Source: an uncultured Bacilli bacterium
GTDB taxonomy: Bacteria; Bacillota_I; Bacilli_A; RF39; UBA660
Assembly (NCBI GenBank): GCA_934130235.1
Contig: CAKOXU010000005.1
Coordinates: 1 to 41,772, forward strand
Length of the DNA stretch: 41,772 nucleotides
Direction: 5' to 3'
Shown: positions 8,388-16,932 of the stretch, piece by piece
Position numbering within the stretch: the stretch's first letter is position 1
Layout: every line of letters begins with the position of its first letter
Made by a program: the position numbers and the translations under genes
The notes under the pieces: generated by a model
Database searches by the model: none
Told to the model about the DNA's origin: nothing
The model's input: the letters and a program-made list of their open reading frames with translations, nothing else

Positions 8388-8615
8388 ATGAGATTGTCTG
8401 ATTTACAAAGTAAAAAAATAATTAATATAAAAGATGGAAAAGAAATTGGTTCGATTATTGATATTAATGTTAATTTAGATGGTACTATAAACAGTTTAGT
8501 AATAGAAAAGTATAAATTTATATTATCATATTTTAATAACAAGGAAATTACTATCACTTGGAAACAAATAGAAAAAATAGGTGAAGATGTTATACTTGTT
8601 AATATTGTTTATTAG
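8388..8615 (+). CDS. YlmC/YmxH-family PRC-barrel sporulation protein
   Basis: This 75-residue protein matches the YlmC/YmxH family: an N-terminal RLSDLQSKKIINIKDGKEIGSI pattern, then a small barrel with ITWKQIEKIGEDVILV. The molecular role is unknown; relatives occur in spore formers, and ylmC follows sigG in Bacillus as here. The start has no Shine-Dalgarno sequence. Instead CATATAAT (8375-8382) lies 5 bases before the ATG, so the mRNA may be leaderless, or translation may rely on coupling to sigG, whose stop is 14 bases upstream. Confidence 0.82.
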   Translation: MRLSDLQSKKIINIKDGKEIGSIIDINVNLDGTINSLVIEKYKFILSYFNNKEITITWKQIEKIGEDVILVNIVY

Positions 8616-8633
8616 GTAAAAATGTGCTACAAT
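8605..8633 (+). promoter_or_regulatory. Promoter with very short leader (glycosyltransferase)
   Basis: TTGTTT (8605-8610), 17 bp, TACAAT (8628-8633) with a TGC extension. The ATG at 8649 is 15 bases after the -10, so the leader is about 9 nt and holds GGTGA. Confidence 0.7.
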
Positions 8634-8648
8634 AATGTTGGTGATTTT

Positions 8649-9668
8649 ATGAAAATTCTTTTATATACTGAGTTGGAGAAAGCTATTTCAAAATCAGGTC
8701 TAGGTAAGGCTATAAAACATCAAATGCAAGCTTTGGAGGAGAACAACATAGAATATACTACTAATCCAAATGATGAATATGATATACTTCATATTAATTA
8801 TTATGGACCTGCATCTTATATGTTGGCTAAAAAAGCAAAAAAAATGGGTAAGAAGATTGTATATCATGCTCACTCTACGGAGGAAGATTTTAGAAATTCT
8901 TTTATTCTTTCTAATGCAATTGCGCCCGCCTTCAAAAAATGGATAATTAAATGTTATTCATTAGGCGATTATATTTTAACACCTACACCATATTCTAAGC
9001 GTTTATTAGAAGGATATGGTATTGATAAGCCAATAGAAGCTATAAGTAATGGGATAGATGTTAAATTTTTTAAACACGATGATGCATTAGGTAAAGAATT
9101 TAGAGAGATATATGGATATAGTAATACGGATAAAATAGTTATGGGTGTAGGATTATATATTGAAAGAAAAGGTATTTTAGATTTTGTTGAACTTGCTAAA
9201 ATGTTGCCACAATATAAGTTTATTTGGTTTGGATATTCGCCACTTGCTGCATCACCAAAAAAGATAAGGGATGCTGTTTTAACTAAACTTGATAATTTAC
9301 TATTTGCAGGGTATGTTGAACCGGAGGTATTAAAAAAAGCTTATAGTGGATGTGATTTATATTTATTTCCTACATTAGAAGAAACAGAAGGTATTCCAAT
9401 CATTGAAGCTTGTGCAGCACGTATTCCAGCACTCATACGTGATATACCTGTATTTGAAGGTTGGCTTGAAGACGGTGTGAATGTATATAAGGCTAAAAAT
9501 ATAGAAGAATTTAAAAATAAAATAATAGGAATATTAGAAGGAGAGTTGCCTAATTTAACTGATGAAGCATATAAAGTGGCTTTAAAAAGAGATATTAAGG
9601 CCGTTGGTAAACAATTAATAAGTGTATATAAAAAGTTAGATAAGGAGATTGTACATGAACATAACTGA
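8649..9668 (+). CDS. GT4 glycosyltransferase, CpoA/alDGS-like
   Basis: This GT-B, family 4 glycosyltransferase most resembles the diglycosyl-diacylglycerol synthases of Acholeplasma and streptococci (CpoA). Evidence is the N-terminal KILLYTELEKAISKSGLGKAI, KHQMQALEENNIEYTTNP, the VYHAHSTEEDFRNSF block, SNGID, and the C-terminal donor motif EETEGIPIIEA (E-x7-E type). It would work at the inner face of the membrane on glycolipid; substrate is inference. An upstream ATG at 8622 lies inside the promoter, so I choose 8649 (339 residues), preceded by GGTGA. Its last 14 bases overlap the next gene. Confidence 0.82.
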   Translation: MKILLYTELEKAISKSGLGKAIKHQMQALEENNIEYTTNPNDEYDILHINYYGPASYMLAKKAKKMGKKIVYHAHSTEEDFRNSFILSNAIAPAFKKWIIKCYSLGDYILTPTPYSKRLLEGYGIDKPIEAISNGIDVKFFKHDDALGKEFREIYGYSNTDKIVMGVGLYIERKGILDFVELAKMLPQYKFIWFGYSPLAASPKKIRDAVLTKLDNLLFAGYVEPEVLKKAYSGCDLYLFPTLEETEGIPIIEACAARIPALIRDIPVFEGWLEDGVNVYKAKNIEEFKNKIIGILEGELPNLTDEAYKVALKRDIKAVGKQLISVYKKLDKEIVHEHN

Positions 9669-10116
9669 AAAAATTTATGATCCTACTATATACGATATTA
9701 CCAAAAGTAAGTATCTTACGAATGAAGATTTAAGGAATAACAATTATTCAAAAGAAGATGAAATTTTATATATTCAACATATGAGTTTTATTGGATATGA
9801 AAATAGAGAGGATAATTGTTGTGAAATAACTTATAAAAATAAAAATAATATATTTTTTCTAGGTAGATTTATTGATAATGGAAATCAAATAAACTTTAAA
9901 TATAAAGATAAAAAGATTATTATTTATGAAACAAAAAATGGTGTAATTAATAAAATTGATGTTGTTTATGATTTAGAGGATTATTTGCCGATAGTAATGA
10001 AAGCTAAAGAGGCAATTGACTTATTTAATATTACTGATAATATAAGTATGGATTTAGATAAATTTATTATTTATAATGATACAGAGAAAAAAAGGAGAAA
10101 TAAAAAGACTATTTAA
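9655..10116 (+). CDS. Hypothetical protein, 153 aa
   Basis: I do not recognise this soluble protein. It has no membrane segment, is rich in Asn, Ile, Lys and Tyr, and looks like a mixed beta-strand domain (residues about 45-105) followed by a helix and a lysine/arginine-rich tail (EKKRRNKK). AGGAG at 9643-9647 fixes the ATG at 9655, inside the last codons of the glycosyltransferase gene, so the two are translationally coupled and probably act together. The stop codon falls in the loop of a terminator hairpin. Confidence 0.7.
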   Translation: MNITEKIYDPTIYDITKSKYLTNEDLRNNNYSKEDEILYIQHMSFIGYENREDNCCEITYKNKNNIFFLGRFIDNGNQINFKYKDKKIIIYETKNGVINKIDVVYDLEDYLPIVMKAKEAIDLFNITDNISMDLDKFIIYNDTEKKRRNKKTI

Positions 10117-10128
10117 TTGTCTTTTTTC
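10102..10128 (+). terminator. Intrinsic terminator overlapping smc promoter
   Basis: AAAAAGAC (10102-10109) pairs with GTCTTTTT (10119-10126), followed by more Ts. The right arm contains the -35 box of the smc promoter. Confidence 0.78.
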
Positions 10129-10145
10129 TTTTGTTTTGATATAAT
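10117..10145 (+). promoter_or_regulatory. smc promoter embedded in a terminator
   Basis: TTGTCT (10117-10122), 17 bp, TATAAT (10140-10145) with a TGA extension. The start codon is 21 bases after the -10, preceded by AAGGTGAT. Confidence 0.75.
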
Positions 10146-10166
10146 AATATATGTTAAGGTGATAGT

Positions 10167-13109
10167 ATGTATTTAAAGAAAATAGTATGTCAGGGTTTTA
10201 AATCGTTTGCTGATAATATAATAATAGATCTAGATGACAATATAACTGGCATAGTTGGACCAAACGGGTCTGGTAAAAGTAATGTAGTAGATGCAGTTCG
10301 CTGGGTACTTGGAGAGCAATCAGTAAAATCATTACGTGGCGAGGGAACAATGACTGATGTAATTTTTGCTGGAAGTAAAAGTCGTAAGCCTATGAATAAT
10401 GCAAGTGTTAGTTTAATATTTGATAATAGTGATAATTATCTTCCTATAAGCTTTGATGAAGTATCTATAAAAAGAAGACTGTACATTGATGGAACTAATG
10501 AGTTTTATCTTAATGGCGAAAAATGTAGATTGAAAGATATTACGGATTTGTTATCAGACAGTGGAATTGGTAAAGAATCTTTTAATATTATTTCTCAAGG
10601 AAAAATAGATGATATTTTATCAAGCAAACCAGAATCTAGAAGAATTATATTTGAAGATGCAGCACGTGTTTCTAAGTATAAGAAAAGAAAAATAGAAGCG
10701 CTAAAAAAGCTTGATAAGACTCATAGTAATATGGATCGCATAAAGGATATTATTAATGAATTAGATGGACAAATTGAACCATTAAGACAGCAAAAAATAA
10801 AAGCTAACGAGTATTTTAATTTGACGGATGAACTTAAAGAAACAGATATATCTTTATGTGTTAATGATATTACTAATATTAATTACAAGTATCAAAATAA
10901 CAAATTAAAAATAGATGAATTAAATGATAAAATTACTTCTATTTCTACTTCTAATACTAAAAGTGAAAGTGAAACTTCTAAAATTAAAATTAAACTAAAT
11001 GATATTGAAGAACAAATAAGAACAAAACAAAATGAATTATTAGAACTTGTAAGTAAAGTAGAAAAATTAAGCGCAAAAAAAGAGATAATTTTAGAAAGAA
11101 AAAAATATGAAGTAGATGATTCTAAATTACATGCATCACTAGTTGAACTTAAAGAAACGGAATTAAAAAATAGAAACGATGTTACAAAAGCAAAACTAGA
11201 GTTAGATAATTTAAATAGTAAGTTAAAAAATATTAATGAAACATTAAACTCATATTCTGCAAATATAGATAAATTAAAACAAGAAAAAAATAATATCAAT
11301 GATAATTTATCAAATTTTAATAGGAGTTTAAATACTATTTCTATTAAAATTGATTCTTTACGTGAATCTATAGATAATAATTCAACACTTCCTTTTTCTG
11401 TTAAAAATATTATTGATAATCCAAAATTAAGGGGTATTCATAATACAATAGGTTCAATCATTGAAACGGAAGAGGAGTATTCTAAAGCTATTGCAACTAT
11501 ATTAGGGGCTAGTGCTAATAATATTATTGTTGACAATGAAATATGTGCTAAAGAAGCAATCAATTATTTAAAGAATAATAACTTAGGACGAGCTACATTT
11601 TTTCCACTTAACATTATTAAACCTAAATACATAGATAGTGAAACTTTATCTATATTAAAGAAAAATAAATGTTTTATAAATAATGCTTCTAATTTAGTTA
11701 AGTATGATATTAAATATAAAAATATAGTTGAAAATCAATTAGGTAATGTTATTGTATGCCGAAATATTGATGAAGCTAATTTACTTTCAAAATTAATTAA
11801 TTACCGATATAGAGTTGTAACTCAAGATGGAGAAGTATTACATGTAGGTGGTGCGCTTACTGGCGGTAATGCTAAAACTAGAAATATTATTACCGATAAA
11901 TATGATTTAGATAAAAACATCAAATTAAAAACAGAGTTAATCAATAAAATTAAGATTATTGAAGAGAATATTAATAGTATTGATTATAATTTAAAATCTA
12001 TAGAAGATAAAATGTATTTAGAAAATAAGAAAAAAATTGAGGTAATAGAAATAATTAATCAAAAAAATAGTGTTTTAAACGAATTAGAAAAAGCATACGA
12101 GCAAATAACTTTTAATATAAGTAGCACTAAGAATACTTTAAATAAAACTATTGATATAGAAGAGGAATCTGTTATTAATGAATATTATGATGCTTTGAAT
12201 AATAAAGAGAAAGTACTTAAAGATATAGAAAAGCTTAATAATCAAAAGTTAATAGTAACTGACGAACTTGAAGCTAATGAATATAAAGTAAAAAAGGATA
12301 ATACTTTATATAATGAATTAATTAATGAATTAAAGAGTTTAGAAATAGATGTTAATAGAGCAGACGTTAAATTAGATAATTTATTAAATTATTTAAATGA
12401 AACATATTCTATTACTTATGAAAAGGCTGCATCTTTGTATAAGTTAGACATTGATGAGGCAAATGCACGTAGTAAGGTTAATGCTTTAAAACGCAAGATT
12501 AAAGAATTAGGTCCAATTAATACTTTAGCTCCTGAGGAATATGAGAAAGTATCAAAAAGATATGAGTTTTTAATTCATCAACAAGAAGATTTATCGAGTG
12601 CTGAAAACACCTTACTTGAAATTATAAATGAAATGGATGAAGTAATGAAAAATGAGTTTATGAAAACATTTAAAGTTATACAAGAGAATTTTTCTATTAC
12701 TTTTAAAGAATTATTTAAAGGTGGGCATGCTGAATTAATTCTTACTGACCCATCTAATGTGTTAGAAACTGGTATAGAAATAAATGCATGTCCTCCAGGA
12801 AAGGCATTAAAAAGTATTTCTTTACTTAGTGGTGGTGAAAAGACTTTTACTGCTATTTCATTGCTATTTGCTATATTGAAGTCTAGGGAAGTACCATTTT
12901 GTATTCTAGATGAAGTTGAAGCTGCTTTAGATGAAGTTAATGTAGATGCTTTTGGTGAATATATTACTTCTTTAAAGAAAAAAACTCAATTTATTGTAAT
13001 AACACATAAAAAGAAAACAATGGAATATACTGATACTTTATATGGAATCACAATGCAAGAATCAGGTGTTTCTAAATTGGTATCAGTCAAATTAGAAGAA
13101 ATGAAGTAG
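10167..13109 (+). CDS. smc: Chromosome segregation protein SMC, short-armed
   Basis: SMC is the ATPase core of the bacterial condensin complex that folds and segregates the chromosome. Walker A GPNGSGKS is at 31-38, an N-terminal coiled coil spans about 170-405, the hinge about 409-567 (ending DGEVLHVGGALTGG), a second coiled coil about 575-815, then the signature LLSGGEKTFTAIS and Walker B FCILDEVEAALDE. All ATPase motifs are intact, but total length is 980 against about 1,180 in Bacillus, the loss being roughly 100 residues in each arm. Mycoplasma SMCs are similarly short. It is followed directly by holA (7-base gap). Confidence 0.95.
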   Translation: MYLKKIVCQGFKSFADNIIIDLDDNITGIVGPNGSGKSNVVDAVRWVLGEQSVKSLRGEGTMTDVIFAGSKSRKPMNNASVSLIFDNSDNYLPISFDEVSIKRRLYIDGTNEFYLNGEKCRLKDITDLLSDSGIGKESFNIISQGKIDDILSSKPESRRIIFEDAARVSKYKKRKIEALKKLDKTHSNMDRIKDIINELDGQIEPLRQQKIKANEYFNLTDELKETDISLCVNDITNINYKYQNNKLKIDELNDKITSISTSNTKSESETSKIKIKLNDIEEQIRTKQNELLELVSKVEKLSAKKEIILERKKYEVDDSKLHASLVELKETELKNRNDVTKAKLELDNLNSKLKNINETLNSYSANIDKLKQEKNNINDNLSNFNRSLNTISIKIDSLRESIDNNSTLPFSVKNIIDNPKLRGIHNTIGSIIETEEEYSKAIATILGASANNIIVDNEICAKEAINYLKNNNLGRATFFPLNIIKPKYIDSETLSILKKNKCFINNASNLVKYDIKYKNIVENQLGNVIVCRNIDEANLLSKLINYRYRVVTQDGEVLHVGGALTGGNAKTRNIITDKYDLDKNIKLKTELINKIKIIEENINSIDYNLKSIEDKMYLENKKKIEVIEIINQKNSVLNELEKAYEQITFNISSTKNTLNKTIDIEEESVINEYYDALNNKEKVLKDIEKLNNQKLIVTDELEANEYKVKKDNTLYNELINELKSLEIDVNRADVKLDNLLNYLNETYSITYEKAASLYKLDIDEANARSKVNALKRKIKELGPINTLAPEEYEKVSKRYEFLIHQQEDLSSAENTLLEIINEMDEVMKNEFMKTFKVIQENFSITFKELFKGGHAELILTDPSNVLETGIEINACPPGKALKSISLLSGGEKTFTAISLLFAILKSREVPFCILDEVEAALDEVNVDAFGEYITSLKKKTQFIVITHKKKTMEYTDTLYGITMQESGVSKLVSVKLEEMK

Positions 13110-13116
13110 GTGAGTT

Positions 13117-14046
13117 ATGAATTATCTATTATATGGAATTGAAGATTTTTTAATTAATTTAGAGATTAATAAAATAAAAAGTGATTTTGATGATTTATTT
13201 ATATCTAGATATGATTTAGAAGAATGTTCTATTAAAGATATAATAGAAGATGCTAATACAATTTCATTATTTGGAGATAAGAAATTAATAATAGTAGATA
13301 ATTCATATGTATTTTCACGAACTAATAAAAAAGCAGATGACATAGATTTATTAGAAGATTACTTAAATAATTTTAATAGGGATGTTACAATTATTTTTGT
13401 CGATAGACTAGAAAAGATAGATAACGTAAAAAAAATTGTAAAGGTGATTAAAACTAAAGGTGTAATAAAGGAATTTAATAAAACAAATAATTTAAATGGT
13501 ATAGTTAGAAATTTTTTTGCAGGATATAAAATAGATAATAATTGTATTGAATTATTAATTAAAAAAGTAGGTAAGAATATTAGTATTTTGTATCAAGAAA
13601 TTGAAAAATTAAAATTATATAAAATAGATAATAAAGAAATTTTAAGAAGTGATATAGAAGATTTAACTTGTGAATATATTGAAATAGATATATTTAAGTT
13701 TATTGAAAATATTATTAACAAGAATAAAACTGAATCTATTAAAACATATAAAGAGTTATTGAAATATAATGAAGAGCCAATTAAAATAATTGCTCTACTG
13801 GCATCTAAAATAAGACTAATGTATCAGGCATCTATTCTTACATCTAAAGGATATAGTGAGGATGATATAGCTAGTATATTGGATGTAAAAAAATACCCTG
13901 TTCATTTAGCTATAGTATCTGGTTATAAATATAATCCTAAAATACTGTTGCATTATCTTTTAGAACTAGCAGATCTAGATTATGGAATTAAGAGTGGTAA
14001 TATAGATAATGTTCTTGGATTAGAATTATTTATTTTAAAATCATAA
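13117..14046 (+). CDS. holA: DNA polymerase III subunit delta
   Basis: HolA (delta) is the clamp-loader subunit that opens the sliding clamp. The 309-residue protein starts with NYLLYGIEDFLI, the usual delta N-terminus, includes GDKKLIIVDN and the TIIFVDRLEKI strand, and ends with a helical region (ASKIRLMYQASILTSKGYS, YLLELADLDYGIKSG) typical of domain III. AGGTGAG precedes the ATG by 4 bases and the gene is 7 bases after smc, so they are one transcript. It ends at a long bidirectional terminator shared with convergent rarA. Confidence 0.9.
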   Translation: MNYLLYGIEDFLINLEINKIKSDFDDLFISRYDLEECSIKDIIEDANTISLFGDKKLIIVDNSYVFSRTNKKADDIDLLEDYLNNFNRDVTIIFVDRLEKIDNVKKIVKVIKTKGVIKEFNKTNNLNGIVRNFFAGYKIDNNCIELLIKKVGKNISILYQEIEKLKLYKIDNKEILRSDIEDLTCEYIEIDIFKFIENIINKNKTESIKTYKELLKYNEEPIKIIALLASKIRLMYQASILTSKGYSEDDIASILDVKKYPVHLAIVSGYKYNPKILLHYLLELADLDYGIKSGNIDNVLGLELFILKS

Positions 14047-14072
14047 AAGGATTATTAATCAATAATCCTTTT
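14045..14072. terminator. Bidirectional terminator between holA and rarA
   Basis: A perfect 12-bp stem (14045-14056 with 14061-14072) with an AATC loop, with A and T runs at the outer ends. It contains the rarA stop codon. Confidence 0.88.
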
Positions 14073-15254
14073 AATTTTGTCATTTATTTCCTTTAATACC
14101 GTTTCATTCTTATTGTTTTGTGGTATATAATACCTTTTGCCTATTAATCTATCAGGCAAATACTGTTGTTTTACTATATGATTTGGATAATTATGAGCAT
14201 ATTTATAATTTTTTGATGTAGTTGTTATATGTCTTGGAACATTACCACTTTTACCAAGTCTAATATCATTTAAAGCACTATCAATTGCTAAAATTGCGCT
14301 ATTGGATTTAGGGGATAAAGCCATCTCTATAACTGTTTTTGATAATATTATGCGTGCTTCCGGAAGACCTAATCTATTACACGCATTTATACAAGCTTCT
14401 ACTTTTAACGCCATGTTTGGATTTGCTAATCCAATATCTTCATAAGCTATTACAGTCATTCTTCTAAATATAATATCTAAATCTTCAGCTTCTATTAAAC
14501 GTGCTAAGTAGTGTAGTGAAGCATCTACATCTGATCCTCTTATACTTTTTTGAAAAGCACTTATAGTATCATAATATCCATCTCCATTTTTATCACTTAT
14601 AAAACTTGTTTTATTAGACATTTTTTTAAGTATATCAAGATTAACTTTTTTATTACTTGAGTAATATGCTACTTCAAGCAAGTTATATGCATATCTTAAA
14701 TCTCCATTTGATATACTCACTATGTAATCTATAGACTTATTATCAATTTCAATATCTTTTAAATATTTACAAGCTCTTTTAACACCTTTTTTTATGTCAT
14801 TATCCTCAAGTTCATTTAATCTAAATATTTGACATCTTGAACGTATTGCAGGGTTAATAGAATGATATGGATTAGAAGTAGTCATACCAATTAATGTTAT
14901 TAATCCATTTTCTAAATATGGAAGAAGCAAATCTTGTTTATCTTTGTTTAATCTATGTATTTCATCCATTATAATTACTAAAGAACCATACATTTTAGCT
15001 TCTTCGATTGCTATATCAAAATCTTTTTTATTATTAATGACTGCATTTAACATTTTATATTTAAATCCTAATTCGTTAACAATAGAAAGCGCTATTGTTG
15101 TTTTACCTATACCAGGTTCTCCATATAAAATCATAGAAAACAATTTTTTATTTTTAACTAAATTAGTAAGTATTTTATCTTTTCCAATTAAATGAGTTTG
15201 ACCAATTACATCTTTTAATTTAGTTGGTCTCAAAGTAATTGCTAAAGGTTCCAT
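14055..15254 (-). CDS. rarA: Replication-associated recombination protein RarA (MgsA)
   Basis: RarA is a clamp-loader-like AAA+ ATPase acting at stalled forks. PLAITLRPTKLKDVIGQTHLIG starts the protein, the Walker A is GEPGIGKTT, Walker B is IIMDEIHRLNKDKQD, sensor 1 is GMTTSNPY, and the C-terminal half has DVDASLHYLARLIEAEDLDIIFRRM and ARIILSKTVIEMALSPKSNSA, all diagnostic. An in-frame GTG at 15266 exists, but it overlaps the GGTGA ribosome site of the ATG at 15254, so I choose the latter (399 residues). It is divergent from xerD with overlapping promoters. Confidence 0.94.
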   Translation of the reverse strand: MEPLAITLRPTKLKDVIGQTHLIGKDKILTNLVKNKKLFSMILYGEPGIGKTTIALSIVNELGFKYKMLNAVINNKKDFDIAIEEAKMYGSLVIIMDEIHRLNKDKQDLLLPYLENGLITLIGMTTSNPYHSINPAIRSRCQIFRLNELEDNDIKKGVKRACKYLKDIEIDNKSIDYIVSISNGDLRYAYNLLEVAYYSSNKKVNLDILKKMSNKTSFISDKNGDGYYDTISAFQKSIRGSDVDASLHYLARLIEAEDLDIIFRRMTVIAYEDIGLANPNMALKVEACINACNRLGLPEARIILSKTVIEMALSPKSNSAILAIDSALNDIRLGKSGNVPRHITTTSKNYKYAHNYPNHIVKQQYLPDRLIGKRYYIPQNNKNETVLKEINDKIKRIID

Positions 15255-15270
15255 AAATATCACCACTATT

Positions 15271-15279
15271 ATTTTAACA
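15271..15279 (-). promoter_or_regulatory. rarA promoter -10 region
   Basis: An extended -10 TGTTAAAAT on the minus strand, 16 bases before the rarA start. No good -35 was found. It overlaps the -35 of the divergent xerD promoter. Confidence 0.5.
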
Positions 15280-15303
15280 CATTTGTATAAATTATGATAT
15301 AAT
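15274..15303 (+). promoter_or_regulatory. xerD promoter
   Basis: TTAACA (15274-15279), 18 bp, TATAAT (15298-15303) with a TGA extension. The xerD ATG is 15 bases after the -10, with GGTGA between. Confidence 0.7.
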
Positions 15304-15318
15304 ATTTATGGTGAAAAT

Positions 15319-16203
15319 ATGTTAGAAGAAGTAATTGAAGAATTTTTAAGATACTTACTTATTGATAAAGGTTATTCAAATAATACAATTGAAACTTATA
15401 AAAGGGATTTAAATATGTTTAAAGAATATATTGGTAATGTTAACATAAGTGAAATAGATAATGAAAAATTAAAAAGGTATTTAGTGTATTTAAAAAATAA
15501 AAACTTGGCTACTAAGTCTATTGCCCAAAATATCTCTTGTTTAAAGAGTTTTTATAAGTATTTACTTATCGAGAAAAAAATAAAAAGTAATCCAATATCT
15601 TTTATACAAAATCCTAAATTTAGTAAAATTTTACCATCTACATTAAGTGAAGAAGAAATAGATAAATTACTAAATTTTAGTCTTAATGATAATTATTCAT
15701 ATAGAAATAAAGCCATGTTAGAACTTATGTATTCGTCTGGACTCAGGGTTTCTGAGGTTATTAATCTTAAAGTTTTTGATATTGATTTAACTGAAGATAC
15801 AGTAAGAACTATTGGTAAGGGATCAAAAGAAAGAGTAATTCCAATAGGGGATTATGCTTCTTATTTTTTAAAAAAATATATTAATGAATATAGATCCAGT
15901 ATGTTAAAATCTAATTATAGTGATTATTTATTTTTAAATAACCATGGCAATAAATTAACGCGACAAGGATGTTTTAAAATAATAAAAAAAATAGCAAAAG
16001 AGCAAGGTATTCAAAAAGAAATATCACCTCATACACTAAGACATTCTTTTGCAACTCATCTCCTTAAACATGGCGCTGATTTACGTACAATACAAGAATT
16101 ACTTGGTCATAGTGATATATCAACTACTCAAGTATATACTCATATTTCTAATGAAGAACTTCATAAGAATTATGAAAACTTTCATCCACATGGTGATAAA
16201 TAG
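15319..16203 (+). CDS. xerD: Tyrosine recombinase, XerD-type
   Basis: A 294-residue chromosomal Xer recombinase resolving chromosome dimers at dif. The N-terminal SAM-like core-binding domain (about 1-90) starts EEVIEEFLRYLLIDKGYSNNTIETY as in XerD. The catalytic set is complete: R143 (SSGLRVSE), a lysine in GKGSKER (167-172), H238 and R241 (PHTLRH), H264 (LLGHSD) and the nucleophile Y273 (TTQVYTH). The normal length and the housekeeping neighbours argue for the dimer-resolution enzyme and against a mobile-element integrase, but XerC and XerD cannot be separated with certainty by eye. Confidence 0.88.
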   Translation: MLEEVIEEFLRYLLIDKGYSNNTIETYKRDLNMFKEYIGNVNISEIDNEKLKRYLVYLKNKNLATKSIAQNISCLKSFYKYLLIEKKIKSNPISFIQNPKFSKILPSTLSEEEIDKLLNFSLNDNYSYRNKAMLELMYSSGLRVSEVINLKVFDIDLTEDTVRTIGKGSKERVIPIGDYASYFLKKYINEYRSSMLKSNYSDYLFLNNHGNKLTRQGCFKIIKKIAKEQGIQKEISPHTLRHSFATHLLKHGADLRTIQELLGHSDISTTQVYTHISNEELHKNYENFHPHGDK

Positions 16204-16205
16204 TC

Positions 16206-16234
16206 TTGATTTATTTTTTGAAATATTATAAAAT
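16206..16234 (+). promoter_or_regulatory. Promoter with very short leader (SGNH gene)
   Basis: TTGATT (16206-16211), 17 bp, TAAAAT (16229-16234). The ATG at 16251 is 16 bases downstream, with GGTG between. Confidence 0.55.
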
Positions 16235-16250
16235 ATTTTTTGTGGTGTTT

Positions 16251-16910
16251 ATGAAAAATATTAAATTTACAGTATTGCCTATCATAATATTTATTTTAGT
16301 ATTTATTTATTATTTAAGTATTAATATAACTTCAAACGGTTTTATAAATAATACTATTTTAAATAATGAAGTTATAGTTATAGTAGGGGATTCTAGAATG
16401 GAATTATTAGAAAGAAGACGAAATGAAATTAGTATTCCTTATTATGTTGAATTTGATGCTAAAAGTGGAGCAGATATAAATTGGTTTATTGAAAAAGGGA
16501 TACCAAACTTATATAAGATATTAAAAAATAAAAAACATAAATATAAAGTTATATTTAATTTAGGTGTGAATGATTTAAATGATAATATCAATATTAAAAA
16601 TAGAACATATGAGTATTATAAACTATATAAGAATATTAAAATGAATAATAAAAACACTAAGTTTTACTATTTGACAGTTAATCCAATAGATGATAATAAT
16701 ATAAATATAAAATGGAAAAAGAATATTAGGACTAATAAAAAGATAGAAAAATTTAATAAATATATGAAATCTTATATGGAAAAAACTAACATAACTTATT
16801 GTGATTCATATAGAAATATTGAGTTTAATTTACCTGATGCATTACATTTTGATAAAGAAACAGATATTTTGATATTAGACTATATTTTAAATAAATGTAT
16901 TATTAAGTAG
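16251..16910 (+). CDS. Membrane-anchored SGNH-fold hydrolase-like protein
   Basis: The protein has one N-terminal membrane segment (about residues 5-25) and an extracytoplasmic domain with SGNH blocks: GDSRMELL (block I Ser), SGAD (block II Gly), NLGVND (block III, GxND) and PDALHFD (block V, D-x-x-H). These are the catalytic Ser, Gly, Asn and Asp/His of GDSL/SGNH esterases, so it may remove or add acyl groups on a surface glycan or lipid; substrate unknown. A TTG-started extension from 16206 would run through the promoter, so I use the ATG at 16251 (219 residues) with GGTG upstream. The next gene follows after 22 bases. Confidence 0.72.
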   Translation: MKNIKFTVLPIIIFILVFIYYLSINITSNGFINNTILNNEVIVIVGDSRMELLERRRNEISIPYYVEFDAKSGADINWFIEKGIPNLYKILKNKKHKYKVIFNLGVNDLNDNINIKNRTYEYYKLYKNIKMNNKNTKFYYLTVNPIDDNNINIKWKKNIRTNKKIEKFNKYMKSYMEKTNITYCDSYRNIEFNLPDALHFDKETDILILDYILNKCIIK

Positions 16911-16932
16911 CATATAATTAACTGGTGATACA

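Noticed and set aside
15319..16203. Mobile-element integrase
   Set aside because: 294 residues, XerD-like N-terminus, housekeeping neighbours and no element boundary.
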